From Lysinibacillus_B sp050613145 (GTDB lineage: Bacteria > Bacillota > Bacilli > Bacillales_A > Planococcaceae): a stretch of DNA of 64,000 nucleotides. The stretch lies in assembly GCF_050613145.1 (NCBI RefSeq), contig NZ_CP192507.1, positions 1,488,001 to 1,552,000 on the forward strand, written 5' to 3'. A model generated the notes under the pieces. That model searched no databases, had not been told where the DNA came from, and saw only the letters and a program-made list of their open reading frames with translations. Made by a program: the position numbers and the translations under genes. How positions within the stretch are numbered: position 1 is the stretch's first letter; the number at the start of each line of letters is the position of its first letter. This document shows positions 25,392 to 34,643 of this stretch, piece by piece.

Positions 25392-25796
25392 ATGGCTGAT
25401 AAACAACCAACATCATTTGTACAACCTACGCCAGCAGGGAAAGAAGAGCTTGGTCAAATTGAAGTAGCATCAGAAGTGCTAGAAGTGATTGCAGGTATTG
25501 CGACGACTGAAGTGGAAGGGGTCGCAGCAACGCGCGGTAATTTTGCTTCTGGCGTGGTAGAGCGTTTCGGGAAGAAAGTGCATTCAAAAGGCATTAAGGC
25601 TTCTATGACATCGGATGGGTTGATTGCGGTTGATGTATTTTGCTCGGTGAGATACGGATACTCAATTCCGAAAGTAGCAAAAGAAGTGCAATCAGCAATT
25701 CGCCAAGCGATTTTAAATATGACATCAATTGAAACAAACGAAGTGAATGTACATATTACTGGCATTCAATTTGAAAAAGAAGAAATGCAAGCATAA
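25392..25796 (+). CDS. yqhY: Asp23/Gls24 family envelope stress protein (YqhY-like)
   Basis: A 134-residue Asp23/Gls24 protein. It shows IEVASEVLEVIAGIATTEVEGV, a KKVHSKGIK segment and a V.V.....YG.SIPKVA strand, then VNVHITGI near the end. In B. subtilis YqhY sits in the same accBC-yqhY-nusB position and affects acetyl-CoA carboxylase activity. Here glpK and an unknown membrane gene come between it and nusB. The start at 25392 has AGAGGA at suitable distance; the ATG at 25383 would leave none. Confidence 0.9.
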   Translation: MADKQPTSFVQPTPAGKEELGQIEVASEVLEVIAGIATTEVEGVAATRGNFASGVVERFGKKVHSKGIKASMTSDGLIAVDVFCSVRYGYSIPKVAKEVQSAIRQAILNMTSIETNEVNVHITGIQFEKEEMQA

Positions 25797-25803
25797 AACA
25801 GGG

Positions 25804-25843
25804 GAGTGGGGAATGTTCAAAGTGAATGTTCCCTACTCTTTTT
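25804..25843 (+). terminator. terminator of the Asp23 gene
   Basis: Ten-bp stem GAGTGGGGAA/TTCCCTACTC (one G-T pair), 15-base loop, five T. Confidence 0.88.
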
Positions 25844-25941
25844 CTATTGAAGTGATGTTTTTGCGAACTTTGCCATGGCATTGTGACACATAGCGCATTA
25901 AAATTTTCTTAAGACATATAAAAATGAGAAGGGGGTACAGG

Positions 25942-27440
25942 ATGAAGGAATTTATCATGGCCATAGATCAAGGAACAACAAGTAGTCGGGCGATTTTATT
26001 TGACCAAAAAGGCAATCCTGTTCATGTGGCGCAACAAGAATTTAAGCAATATTTCCCGAAATCAGGGTGGGTAGAGCATAATCCAAAAGAAATTTGGAGC
26101 TCCATTCTGTCCGTGATTGCACAAGTATTATCAGAAAATGATATTAAAGCCGAGCAAGTCAAAGGAATTGGTATTACTAATCAGCGAGAAACAACGGTTG
26201 TATGGGATAAACAGACGGGGGAGCCGGTATATAACGCCATCGTTTGGCAATCTCGCCAAACAGCTGACATTTGTGACGAGCTAAAGGCGGCTGGTTATGA
26301 ACAGTTATTTCGCGATAAAACAGGTTTACTCATTGATGCGTACTTCTCAGGGACAAAGGTAAAGTGGATTTTAGATCATGTAGAAGGCGCGCGTGACAAA
26401 GCTGAAAAGGGGAATCTCTTATTTGGCACAATTGATACATGGATTATTTGGAAGCTCACAGAAGGGGCGGTCCATGTCACTGATTATTCGAACGCTTCTC
26501 GGACATTGATGTACAATATTTACGATTTGAAATGGGATCAAGAGCTATTAGATATTTTAGGTGTACCCGCTTCTATGCTGCCAGATGTGCAGATGTGCGC
26601 CCGTCATCTGAAATTTATGGTGAAGTAGTAGGCAAGCATTTCTTCGGTTCTACGGTTCCTATTGCGGGGATTGCAGGAGATCAGCAAGCGGCGCTATTTG
26701 GGCAAGCGTGCTTTGAACAAGGAATGGTAAAAAATACGTATGGTACGGGTTGTTTCATGCTACTTAACACAGGGGAACAAGCAGTTAAATCACAACATGG
26801 ATTACTAACGACCATTGCGTGGGGGCTTGATGGTAAAGTGTATTATGCACTTGAAGGCAGTATATTTGTAGCCGGTTCTGCTATTCAATGGCTTCGTGAT
26901 GGTCTTCGTATGTTCCGTCGTTCTTCTGATAGCGAACAGTATGCAACAAGCGTGAGTGATACAGAGGGTGTTTATGTCGTACCCGCATTTGTAGGGCTTG
27001 GTACACCGTACTGGGATAGTGATGTTCGTGGAGCTGTATTTGGGTTAACACGGGGGACAAGTAAAGAACATTTTATACGTGCTACATTAGAATCGTTAGC
27101 CTATCAAACATGCGATGTATTAGCTGCAATGGAATCTGATTCTGGTATTGAGATGAAAACATTGCGCGTTGACGGCGGAGCGGTGATGAACAGTTTTTTA
27201 ATGCAGTTTCAAGCAGATATTTTAAACGTCCCGGTAGAGCGTCCCGCAGTTAATGAAACAACAGCTTTAGGAGCAGCCTATTTAGCGGGGCTAGCGGTAG
27301 GTTTCTGGGACACGAAAGAGGCAGTACAAGCGCATTGGCAACTGGATCGAAAATTTGAGCCAGAGATGGAGGAAGAACGCCGTGAACAATTGTTTACGGG
27401 CTGGCATAAAGCGGTCAAGGCCGCGCAAATGTTCAAATAA
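25942..27440 (+). pseudogene. glpK: glycerol kinase gene interrupted by an 8-bp tandem duplication
   Basis: Two partial frames together form one complete glycerol kinase. The first (from ATG 25942, after AAGGGGG) has MAIDQGTTSSRAILFD, NQRETT.VWD and ends after LPDV. The second continues RPSSEIYG, then GIAGDQQAALFGQ, TYGTGCFMLLNTG, LRVDGGAV and the C-terminus. They are joined by AGATGTGC repeated exactly twice (26583-26590 and 26591-26598). Removing one copy restores a perfect reading through PDVRPSSEIYG and a 496-residue protein, the family's length. The gene would phosphorylate glycerol to glycerol-3-phosphate. No glpF or glpD lies beside it. In this form it should be off, unless the repeat reverts. 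Confidence 0.93.
26583..26598 (+). repeat. 8-bp tandem duplication inside glpK
   Basis: AGATGTGC occurs twice, head to tail, with no mismatch. It adds eight bases and shifts the reading frame; the first frame then ends at 26628. Confidence 0.97.
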
Positions 27441-27509
27441 TAAGTGACGCTAAACTTGGCGGGTAGGAAAGTATAGGTTTCATGATAAGTAATTGAGTGT
27501 TAAAACAAG

Positions 27510-27547
27510 CATAGACAAAATCGGGAATTCGACTTTGTCTATGTTTC
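27510..27547. terminator. bidirectional terminator between glpK and the following membrane gene
   Basis: Stem CATAGACAAA/TTTGTCTATG (27510-27519 with 27534-27543), a 14-base loop that contains GAATTC, and T or A runs on either side. It serves converging genes. Confidence 0.8.
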
Positions 27548-27548
27548 A

Positions 27549-28202
27549 TTAGCTTGATTTTTTAATTTTCTTATTTGCTTTTGATGCTTTCACATTTTCG
27601 TGTATACGTTCAAAGTAGTAATAGTTGGTGAAATACTGAATACCACGAGAATACTGTAATGCTTGTGTTTTATATTTTTCGTATTCATCTGTTTGCCCTT
27701 TTTTATAATGAAGTACAGCAGCAATCAGTGATGTCATCCAGGGCTTTGCGAGAATATAGTTTTCTGCTTTAGCATTCCCTTGTGTTGCATCAATCAAAGC
27801 GAGACTATAATTGCGCATCATATCGTTGGGGATTTGTTCAGCAAAATCTTTTGCTGCACTATAATTATGATCCATCATTGCCCGGTTCGCTCGATAAGTT
27901 CCTTGCATAATAGGCGACTTGTATGTAGCTAAAATATGGTCAATAGCCTGCTTTTGAATAGCTGGCGAACTTTCTTTTAGCGATAATGTGTAGTTGTACA
28001 ATGGGTTTTTTATTGAAGATTGTAAAAAACGTTCAATCTTTTGAATGTTTTGGCTTCTGTATAAAATATAGATGACATAGCCTGCACGTAATAAAGAAAT
28101 ACTAATGATTGTTACGACCAAAATCCAAAATGGAATTTTGAATATCACCGCGACGATTCCGGCAATAATGGCAAATAGAATTAAACTAATTGTATAGCTC
28201 AT
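27549..28202 (-). CDS. membrane protein of unknown function
   Basis: A 217-residue protein with two N-terminal membrane helices (about 5-22 and 24-45). A soluble helical region follows, with repeated Tyr-rich pairs of helices that recall TPR-like folds (YSAAKDFAEQIP, NYSLALIDATQGNAKAENY). The C-terminus is Lys-rich. The ATG at 28202 follows GGAGGTGTTCAA; a start 36 bp further upstream lacks such a site. No function is recognised. It lies on the opposite strand from its neighbours. Confidence 0.75.
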   Translation of the reverse strand: MSYTISLILFAIIAGIVAVIFKIPFWILVVTIISISLLRAGYVIYILYRSQNIQKIERFLQSSIKNPLYNYTLSLKESSPAIQKQAIDHILATYKSPIMQGTYRANRAMMDHNYSAAKDFAEQIPNDMMRNYSLALIDATQGNAKAENYILAKPWMTSLIAAVLHYKKGQTDEYEKYKTQALQYSRGIQYFTNYYYFERIHENVKASKANKKIKKSS

Positions 28203-28268
28203 TTGAACACCTCCATAGATTTTCCCCTTAGCTATCATTTTATCAAATTATTTGCATAATTTCCTAGC

Positions 28269-28298
28269 TTGTCTATTAAGAAAGAATTTTGTTAAAAT
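28269..28298 (+). promoter_or_regulatory. probable SigA promoter of nusB
   Basis: TTGTCT (28269-28274), a 17-18 base spacer and TTAAAAT (28292-28298). It lies 98 bp before the nusB start codon. Confidence 0.5.
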
Positions 28299-28396
28299 GA
28301 GACGTTATCCGTAGGAAAATTTCATGGTAGCGGTGTGATAATATAGAAAATATGCTATCATAAAAAGTAATGTATAAAAAGAAGGAGCAATATTGA

Positions 28397-28780
28397 ATGA
28401 AACGACATGAAGCGCGTGAAAAAGCGTTGCAAGCTTTGTTTCAATTAGACAGCACGGAGCTACCGATTGAACAAGCAATCGAGCACGTTTTAGAAGAGCA
28501 AAAGTCAACTGCTTTTTTAGAGCAACTAGTCCGTGGCACAATTGAACATAAAGAAGCAATCGACGTAGCGTTAGAAGAAAAACTAGAGAACTGGACGCTA
28601 AGTCGTCTACCTAAAATTGAAAGAACTGTTTTACGTTTATCTGTTTACGAACTTTTATATATGTCAGATACACCACAGCGTGTAGTACTAAACGAAGCCA
28701 TTGAGCTTTGTAAAGTATTCGGTGATGAAAAATCTTCAAAGTTCGTCAATGGTGTACTTTCTAAATTTACACAACAATAA
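28397..28780 (+). CDS. nusB: transcription antitermination factor NusB
   Basis: A 127-residue, all-helical protein. It begins KRHEAREKALQALFQLD and ends with the family's VVLNEAIELCKVFG and KFVNGVLSKF, which carry the RNA- and S10-facing surface. With S10 it binds boxA RNA and supports antitermination of rRNA transcription. folD follows after 27 bp, the standard Bacillales order. GAAGGAGCAATATTGA gives the ribosome site. Confidence 0.97.
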   Translation: MKRHEAREKALQALFQLDSTELPIEQAIEHVLEEQKSTAFLEQLVRGTIEHKEAIDVALEEKLENWTLSRLPKIERTVLRLSVYELLYMSDTPQRVVLNEAIELCKVFGDEKSSKFVNGVLSKFTQQ

Positions 28781-28807
28781 CCCGTGAACATTGGAAGGAG
28801 TAACAAC

Positions 28808-29683
28808 ATGTCAAGTGCAATTATTAATGGTAAAGAAATTGGTCAAGAAATTCGAAAAAGTGTCGAAGTACGTGTAGGCGCATTAAAGGAACAAGGTGTA
28901 ACACCAGGTTTATGTGTTATTTTAGTTGGGGATAACCCAGCGAGTAAAACATACGTTGCCAACAAACAAAAATCTTGTGAGGCAATTGGTATGTATTCGG
29001 AGCTTATTAAGTTACCAGAAGAAACAACGCAAGAAACTTTGCTCGACCAAATCCGTGATTTAAATAATCGTGAAGATATTCACGGTATTCTTGTGCAACT
29101 CCCATTACCAAAACATATTGATGAGGATGCGGTCATTGCAACAATTTCTCCTGAAAAGGATGTAGATGGCTTTTCACCAATCAGCGTTGGGAAAATGATG
29201 TTAGGACAGGAAACGTACTTGCCATGTACTCCTTTCGGTGTGATGAAGCTTCTAGAACATTCAGGGATTGAAGTTGCAGGTAAGCATGCGGTCATCATTG
29301 GGCGTAGCCACATCGTAGGGAAACCAATGGGACAATTATTACTTCAAAAAGATGCAACAGTAACGTATACACATTCTAAAACACCAGATTTACCATCTTT
29401 CACAAAGCAAGCAGATATTGTAATCGCTGCAATTGGGCGTGCAAAATTTATAACAAAAGAGCATATCAAACCAGGTGCTGTTGTTATTGATGTAGGTATG
29501 AATCGTGACGAAAATAACAAGCTTTGTGGTGATGTAAACTTTGCGGATGTAGACGGAGTTGCGTCACATATTACACCAGTACCAGGCGGTGTGGGTCCGA
29601 TGACAATTACGATGTTATTAGAAAACACAGTGCAAGCGGCTGAAAAAAAGCTAGCACAGGACAAAGCTATTAAAAATATGTAA
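28808..29683 (+). CDS. folD: methylenetetrahydrofolate dehydrogenase / cyclohydrolase
   Basis: A 291-residue bifunctional enzyme that interconverts 5,10-methylene-THF and 10-formyl-THF, using NADP. It has YVANKQKSCEAIG with the catalytic lysine, GILVQLPLPKH, PCTPFGVMKLLEHSGIEVAG and the cofactor site GRSHIVGKPMGQLL, then DVGMNR and GGVGPMT. The ATG at 28808 follows GGAAGGAGTAACAAC and is preferred over one 24 bp upstream. A strong terminator follows. Confidence 0.97.
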   Translation: MSSAIINGKEIGQEIRKSVEVRVGALKEQGVTPGLCVILVGDNPASKTYVANKQKSCEAIGMYSELIKLPEETTQETLLDQIRDLNNREDIHGILVQLPLPKHIDEDAVIATISPEKDVDGFSPISVGKMMLGQETYLPCTPFGVMKLLEHSGIEVAGKHAVIIGRSHIVGKPMGQLLLQKDATVTYTHSKTPDLPSFTKQADIVIAAIGRAKFITKEHIKPGAVVIDVGMNRDENNKLCGDVNFADVDGVASHITPVPGGVGPMTITMLLENTVQAAEKKLAQDKAIKNM

Positions 29684-29701
29684 AATAAGAATAGTGTTAA
29701 T

Positions 29702-29740
29702 AAGGGTGTCTAAAGGTAGGTGCAGACACCCTTTTCTTTT
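29702..29740 (+). terminator. terminator of nusB-folD
   Basis: Perfect ten-bp stem AAGGGTGTCT/AGACACCCTT, 12-base loop, then TTCTTTT. Confidence 0.92.
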
Positions 29741-29949
29741 GCCATTGTAGGCTAAGTACATAAGAAAAGCGTATTTGCACCCGTGCTCCTGCCACTTACG
29801 CGTTCGTCGCAAAATAAATTTTGGCGCGAATGCCTAGGCACTTTTTCAATTTGAAAAATTTTATACTTTCTCAGGTGTGTTGATTATCAAAATATTTCCT
29901 TTATAGAAGCGTATTTTTTCAGAAAAACGTAATCAAAAAGGACTTGCCA

Positions 29950-30118
29950 GTTGATTGAAGCGGAATCGGCGAGACTCCTACGGGAATAGCAATGTTTTTC
30001 TGCAACGAAAGCATAGCGACAGTTGCATGAGCTGAAGACCCCGCAGGAGCGAGGTACGAGCGACGAGGAGGCTGAGGCCATGCCCGTGGAAAGCGAGCCG
30101 AATGGAGCGGAAATCAAC
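29950..30118 (+). repeat. dispersed structured repeat, full-length copy
   Basis: A GC-richer block bounded by GTTGATT (29950) and AATCAAC (30118), which are inverted to each other. Inside are complementary arms (CTCCTACGGG with CCCCGCAGGAG) and a second hairpin TGCAAC (30001-30006) / GTTGCA (30022-30027), then GGAGCGAGG...GACGAGGAGGCTGAGG and CCCGTGGAAAGCGAGC. Such elements are common between genes in Bacillaceae genomes, as I recall; related pieces occur elsewhere in this window at 58605, 63955 and 37865. It has no coding capacity. Confidence 0.85.
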
Positions 30119-30197
30119 GTTTCACAAGATTCCATTAACAATAAAAGGTAAATCAACACGCTTGATACTTTCTTACTCTTTTAAAAAAGGGGGCGAA

Positions 30198-31547
30198 ATG
30201 ATGTCGTCTTCGTATTTATCCGTAAAAGCATTAACAAAATATATTAAGCGGAAATTTGAAGCAGACCCACATCTTAGAGAAGTGTATGTAAAAGGCGAGC
30301 TATCAAATGTAAAGATCCACACATCAGGTCATATTTATTTTACGCTAAAAGATGATGGGGCACGTATTAATGCGACAATGTTCCGAAACCAAGCAGCCAA
30401 ATTAGCCTTTCGACCGGAAGAAGGTATGCAAGTATTTATTCGGGGAGATGTCAATGTATATGAAGTAGGTGGAACGTATCAGTTATATGCTCAAACGATG
30501 GAACCGGATGGAGTAGGTGGTTTATTTGTTGCGTTTAATCAATTAAAAGAACGTTTACAAAAGGAAGGGCTATTTAATCCTAACTTTAAGCAACCGATTC
30601 CACTGTATCCTAAAACAGTAGGTGTACTAACGGCTACAACAGGAGCAGCGATACGTGATATTTGTACAACGATTGGGAGACGCTATCCACAAGCGGAGGT
30701 TTGTATTTATCCAACACTTGTACAAGGGGCAAATGCAGCAGCGAATATTGCAAAAAATATTATGTTAGCCAATCAGCAGGCAATGTGCGATGTGCTGATT
30801 GTTGGACGTGGTGGTGGTTCCATTGAAGATTTATGGGCGTTTAATGAAGAAATTGTCGCTCGTGCTATTTTTGAGAGTCGCATCCCAATCATTAGTGCGG
30901 TGGGGCATGAGACAGATACAACGATAGCCGACTTTGTAGCCGATTTACGTGCACCAACCCCAACAGCCGCAGCAGAACTCGCGGTACCTAATCAGCAAGA
31001 GCTCTATCAGCGCGTATTAAAAAATCAGTCTCAGCTACATCAGATGATGACGGCGCGTCTCACATTTGAACGAAGTCGTTTGACGAAGCTACAAAGTGCA
31101 TATCCGCTTGCGATGCCTGAGCGATTATATCGCCCGTTTACGGAAAAGCTGATACAAATGGATACGCAGCTTCAGCATGCCACTTCACTGTATATGATGA
31201 AACAACGAAATGCTTTAGAGCGAATGCAGGCGTCTTTACAAATGCAGTCACCGAAGCAAACATTAGATTACACAAAACGGCAATTAGATCAGATAACGCA
31301 ACAATTAACACGGGCGGCTTGTACAAATGTGGAACAGCATAAACATCAATTTAGTAGCGTCATCCGTACACTTGAGGCGTTAAATCCGCTAGCCATTATG
31401 CACAAAGGATTTAATGTGTCATACAAAGATGGGAAAGTGGTCAAGTCGATTGACCAATTAGCGAAGGATGATACGATTCAAATTGCACTCCATGACGGGA
31501 CAGCGCAGGCTAAAATACTGTCAACGGAGAAAAAGGAGGAATACTAA
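30198..31547 (+). CDS. xseA: exodeoxyribonuclease VII large subunit
   Basis: A 449-residue protein. An N-terminal OB fold (SVKALTKYIKRKFEADPHL, then VKGELSNVKIHTSGHIYFTLKD) precedes the catalytic domain with GVLTATTGAAIRDI, RGGGSIEDLWAFN and GHETDTTIADFVADLRAPTPTAAAE. A long coiled coil and a short C-terminal segment follow. With XseB it degrades single-stranded DNA into short oligomers. Of the ATGATG pair, either may serve; GGGGG is 4-7 bases upstream. The first was chosen. xseB overlaps its stop by one base. Confidence 0.96.
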   Translation: MMSSSYLSVKALTKYIKRKFEADPHLREVYVKGELSNVKIHTSGHIYFTLKDDGARINATMFRNQAAKLAFRPEEGMQVFIRGDVNVYEVGGTYQLYAQTMEPDGVGGLFVAFNQLKERLQKEGLFNPNFKQPIPLYPKTVGVLTATTGAAIRDICTTIGRRYPQAEVCIYPTLVQGANAAANIAKNIMLANQQAMCDVLIVGRGGGSIEDLWAFNEEIVARAIFESRIPIISAVGHETDTTIADFVADLRAPTPTAAAELAVPNQQELYQRVLKNQSQLHQMMTARLTFERSRLTKLQSAYPLAMPERLYRPFTEKLIQMDTQLQHATSLYMMKQRNALERMQASLQMQSPKQTLDYTKRQLDQITQQLTRAACTNVEQHKHQFSSVIRTLEALNPLAIMHKGFNVSYKDGKVVKSIDQLAKDDTIQIALHDGTAQAKILSTEKKEEY

Positions 31548-31774
31548 TGTCACAGCAATCATTTGCCGCAGCGATGACAGATTTAGAAGAAATTGTGCGC
31601 AAACTGGAACAAGGGGATGTCCCTCTTGAAGAAGCGATTGATTTATATAAAAAGGGCATGGAACTTTCTCAGTTTTGTCATGAAAAATTATCAAATGCAG
31701 AACAACAACTAATTTCAATTGTTGGTGAAGACGGGGAGAAACAACCGTTTTCAGCTAATACAGGAGAGATGTAA
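31547..31774 (+). CDS. xseB: exodeoxyribonuclease VII small subunit
   Basis: A 75-residue helical protein with the family pattern MTDLEEIVRKLEQGDVPLEE and ALDLYKKGM-like EAIDLYKKGMEL. It binds the coiled coil of XseA. TAATG overlap with xseA keeps the two subunits coupled; ispA begins two bases after its stop codon. Length is typical. Confidence 0.96.
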   Translation: MSQQSFAAAMTDLEEIVRKLEQGDVPLEEAIDLYKKGMELSQFCHEKLSNAEQQLISIVGEDGEKQPFSANTGEM

Positions 31775-31775
31775 A

Positions 31776-32660
31776 ATGAGTGAACGTTTACAACAATTTA
31801 TAGCACAACATGTGCCGACAATTGAGTCACATATGTATGAGCTTGTAAAGGAAATTCGTGGACCAGAAATGTTAAAAGAATCGATGCTTTATTCACTTGA
31901 AGCAGGAGGGAAGCGTATTCGTCCATTGTTTGTAGTCGCTGTTTGCGATATGTTTAACGGTCTACAGCCAGCATCCTATACGGTTGGGGCAACAATCGAG
32001 ATGATTCATACGTATTCCCTCATCCATGACGATTTACCGTGCATGGATGACGATGATATGCGCCGCGGGAAGCCAACAAATCATATTGTGTATGGTGAAG
32101 CACTGGCTGTACTTGCAGGGGATGCATTAAATTCATTATGCTTTGGTGTATTAGCACGGATGCCAAATGTATCGGCCGAACAGCGCTTAGAACTTGTTCA
32201 TATGTTAAGTGAAGGTGCAGGGGCTGAAGGGATGGTTGGTGGACAAGTCCTTGATATGGAAGGCGAAAAACGCCAGCTTAATTTAGCGGAATTGGAAAAT
32301 ATTCATATTAACAAAACTGGTGCTTTACTGCGATTTAGTATTGAAGCCGGTGCTGTCTTATGCAATGCTTCGCAGGAAGAGCGTGAGGCATTAGTGGACT
32401 ATGCACACCATATTGGGTTAGCGTTCCAAATCCAAGATGATATTTTAGATATTGAGGGAACGAGTGAGCAGTTAGGAAAAACGGCTGGGAAAGATCTAGA
32501 AAGCGATAAAAGTACGTATCCAGCGCTATTAACGATAGATGGTGCAAAGCAAAAGCTAGAGGAGCACTATAAACTGGCACTTGCAGCATTAGATTGTCTA
32601 ACAGTGGATAGCACATTGTTACGAGAATTTGCTAATTATATTATTTCTCGCAGTAATTAA
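31776..32660 (+). CDS. ispA: farnesyl diphosphate synthase
   Basis: A 294-residue polyprenyl synthase joining isoprene units to make farnesyl diphosphate. The first Asp-rich motif is in SLIHDDLPCMDDDDMRRG (near 85), the second is FQIQDDILD (near 215). The GKR motif (GGKRIRP) near 45 binds the substrate. The ATG at 31776, after CAGGAGAGATG, gives the family's length. xseB-ispA-dxs is the standard order in Bacillales and joins this gene with the isoprenoid precursor route. Confidence 0.96.
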   Translation: MSERLQQFIAQHVPTIESHMYELVKEIRGPEMLKESMLYSLEAGGKRIRPLFVVAVCDMFNGLQPASYTVGATIEMIHTYSLIHDDLPCMDDDDMRRGKPTNHIVYGEALAVLAGDALNSLCFGVLARMPNVSAEQRLELVHMLSEGAGAEGMVGGQVLDMEGEKRQLNLAELENIHINKTGALLRFSIEAGAVLCNASQEEREALVDYAHHIGLAFQIQDDILDIEGTSEQLGKTAGKDLESDKSTYPALLTIDGAKQKLEEHYKLALAALDCLTVDSTLLREFANYIISRSN

Positions 32661-32701
32661 AGTGTTAAACGTTTTATTCTCACGTTTAACACTGTTATAA
32701 T
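32661..32701 (+). promoter_or_regulatory. perfect 11-bp inverted repeat before dxs
   Basis: AGTGTTAAACG (32661-32671) and CGTTTAACACT (32683-32693) form a perfect palindrome right after the ispA stop. It is followed by TATAAT (32696-32701) instead of a T run. It may be a weak terminator of ispA or an operator/hairpin controlling a dxs promoter. Confidence 0.5.
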
Positions 32702-32753
32702 AGAACAATATCGCAAACACGGTGAATAAATAGATGAAAAGGTGTGTGTAGAG

Positions 32754-34643
32754 ATGGATTTAAACACGATTTCTAGTCCATCCTTTTTAAAAGGCTTGAA
32801 TAATAAACAATTAGAGGCGCTTGCAAAAGATGTTCGTGCATTTCTAATTGAAAAATGTTCTGTCACTGGAGGTCACATCGGTCCAAATTTAGGTGTAGTC
32901 GAACTTACAATCGCTTTACATAAAGCGTTTAATAGTCCAGCAGATAAATTTTTATGGGACGTAGGGCATCAAGCCTATGTGCATAAAATTTTAACAGGAC
33001 GTGCCAGTCAGTTTGATACATTGCGTCAGTATAAAGGACTTTGTGGATTCCCGAAGCTTGTAGAAAGCGAGCATGATGAATGGGAAACAGGACATAGTTC
33101 AACGTCTTTATCCGCTGCAATGGGGATGGCAGCAGCTCGTGACATCCGAAAGGAAAAAAATTATGTGGTGCCAATTATTGGCGATGGTGCACTGACAGGT
33201 GGGATGGCACTTGAAGCACTAAACCATATTGGTCATGAAAAAACGAATATGATTGTTATTTTAAATGACAATGAAATGTCTATTGCTCCTAACGTTGGTG
33301 CATTACATGGCGTATTAGGTCGCTTGCGTACGGCAAGAGAATACTCTAAGGCAAAAGAGGAACTGGAGCGTTTAATGTATAAAATTCCAGTTGTCGGCGA
33401 TAAATTAGCGGCAACGGCGGAACGTGTAAAAGATAGCTTGAAATATTTAGTTGTATCAGGCGTGTTCTTTGAGGAAATGGGCTTTAAATATTTAGGGCCA
33501 ATTGACGGACACGATTTTGAAGTGTTAGAAGAGACGTTAGAATATGCTAAAAAAGTCGAAGGTCCAGTCCTTGTTCACGTCATTACGAAAAAAGGAAAAG
33601 GGTATAAACCGGCGGAAGAAGATACAGTTGGTACATGGCATGGAACGGGTCCATATAAAATGGAGAACGGTGAGTTTGTAAAGTCAGCCGTAAAAGGTCC
33701 AGCTTGGAGTAGTTTAGTGGCAGAGTCCATTCGTAAATGTATGAAGGATGATGAACGAATTGTAGCGATTACACCGGCAATGCCAGTTGGCTCTAAACTG
33801 GAAGGGATTCAAAAAGATTTTCCAAACCGATTCTTTGATGTTGGGATTGCAGAACAGCATGCTGCAACAATGGCTGCAGGCCTTGCAACGCAAAAGATGA
33901 AACCGTTTTTAGCGATTTACTCGACGTTTTTACAACGTGCATATGATCAAGTACTTCATGATATCGCACGTCCAAACTTAAATGTCTTTATCGGAATTGA
34001 CCGTGCAGGCTTAGTTGGGGCAGATGGAGAAACGCATCAAGGAGTATTTGATATTTCCTTCTTACGTCATATTCCGAATATCGTGCTTATGATGCCTAAA
34101 GATGAAAACGAAGGGCAACATATGGTAAAAACAGCGCTTGAGTATGACAATGGCCCAATCGCGCTACGCTATCCGCGTGGTAATGGATTAGGTGTTCCGA
34201 TGGATGCTGAAATGAAAGCATTGCCAATTGGTTCATGGGAAGTGCTACGTGAAGGAAAAGATGCAACTATTCTTACATTTGGTACAACGATTCCAATGGC
34301 AATGGAAGCGGCACAAAATCTAGCTTCACAAGGTGTGCAAGTAAAGGTTGTCAATGCGCGCTTCATTAAGCCAATGGATGAAGAAATGCTACATGGATTA
34401 ATGCAACACGGTGCACCAATCTTAACGATTGAAGAAGCCGTTCTTCAAGGTGGATTCGGTAGTGCAGTATTAGAGTTTGCAGCAGATTATCAATACAAAG
34501 TTGATATTGATCGTATCGGTATTCCCGACAAATTTATTGAACACGGCAGTGTCGATCAATTACTTGAAGAAATTAATGTCACAACAGAAGAAACAGTGCA
34601 ACGTATCAATACGTTACTTAAAAAGCGGGTAGGAACAATATGA
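32754..34643 (+). CDS. dxs: 1-deoxy-D-xylulose-5-phosphate synthase
   Basis: A 629-residue thiamine diphosphate enzyme that joins pyruvate and glyceraldehyde 3-phosphate in the first step of the MEP isoprenoid route. It has GGHIGPNLGVVELT with the substrate-binding His, DVGHQAYVHKILTGR, the cofactor motif GDGALTGGMALEALNHIG (near 145) and the catalytic FDVGIAEQHA (near 362). The C-terminal transketolase domain ends with a FIEHG loop. The ATG at 32754 was chosen. tlyA overlaps the stop by 4 bp. Confidence 0.97.
   Translation: MDLNTISSPSFLKGLNNKQLEALAKDVRAFLIEKCSVTGGHIGPNLGVVELTIALHKAFNSPADKFLWDVGHQAYVHKILTGRASQFDTLRQYKGLCGFPKLVESEHDEWETGHSSTSLSAAMGMAAARDIRKEKNYVVPIIGDGALTGGMALEALNHIGHEKTNMIVILNDNEMSIAPNVGALHGVLGRLRTAREYSKAKEELERLMYKIPVVGDKLAATAERVKDSLKYLVVSGVFFEEMGFKYLGPIDGHDFEVLEETLEYAKKVEGPVLVHVITKKGKGYKPAEEDTVGTWHGTGPYKMENGEFVKSAVKGPAWSSLVAESIRKCMKDDERIVAITPAMPVGSKLEGIQKDFPNRFFDVGIAEQHAATMAAGLATQKMKPFLAIYSTFLQRAYDQVLHDIARPNLNVFIGIDRAGLVGADGETHQGVFDISFLRHIPNIVLMMPKDENEGQHMVKTALEYDNGPIALRYPRGNGLGVPMDAEMKALPIGSWEVLREGKDATILTFGTTIPMAMEAAQNLASQGVQVKVVNARFIKPMDEEMLHGLMQHGAPILTIEEAVLQGGFGSAVLEFAADYQYKVDIDRIGIPDKFIEHGSVDQLLEEINVTTEETVQRINTLLKKRVGTI

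Larger units (their letters stand above)
29684..30197. other. intergenic region between folD and xseA
   Basis: A 514-bp non-coding stretch holding the folD terminator, an AT-rich segment and a 169-bp structured dispersed repeat (29950-30118). About 80 bp then separate the repeat from xseA. No gene is seen on either strand. Confidence 0.75.

Noticed and set aside
25942..27440. Programmed ribosomal frameshift in glpK
   Set aside because: The junction is an exact 8-bp duplication with no slippery heptamer; removing one copy restores the conserved sequence perfectly.
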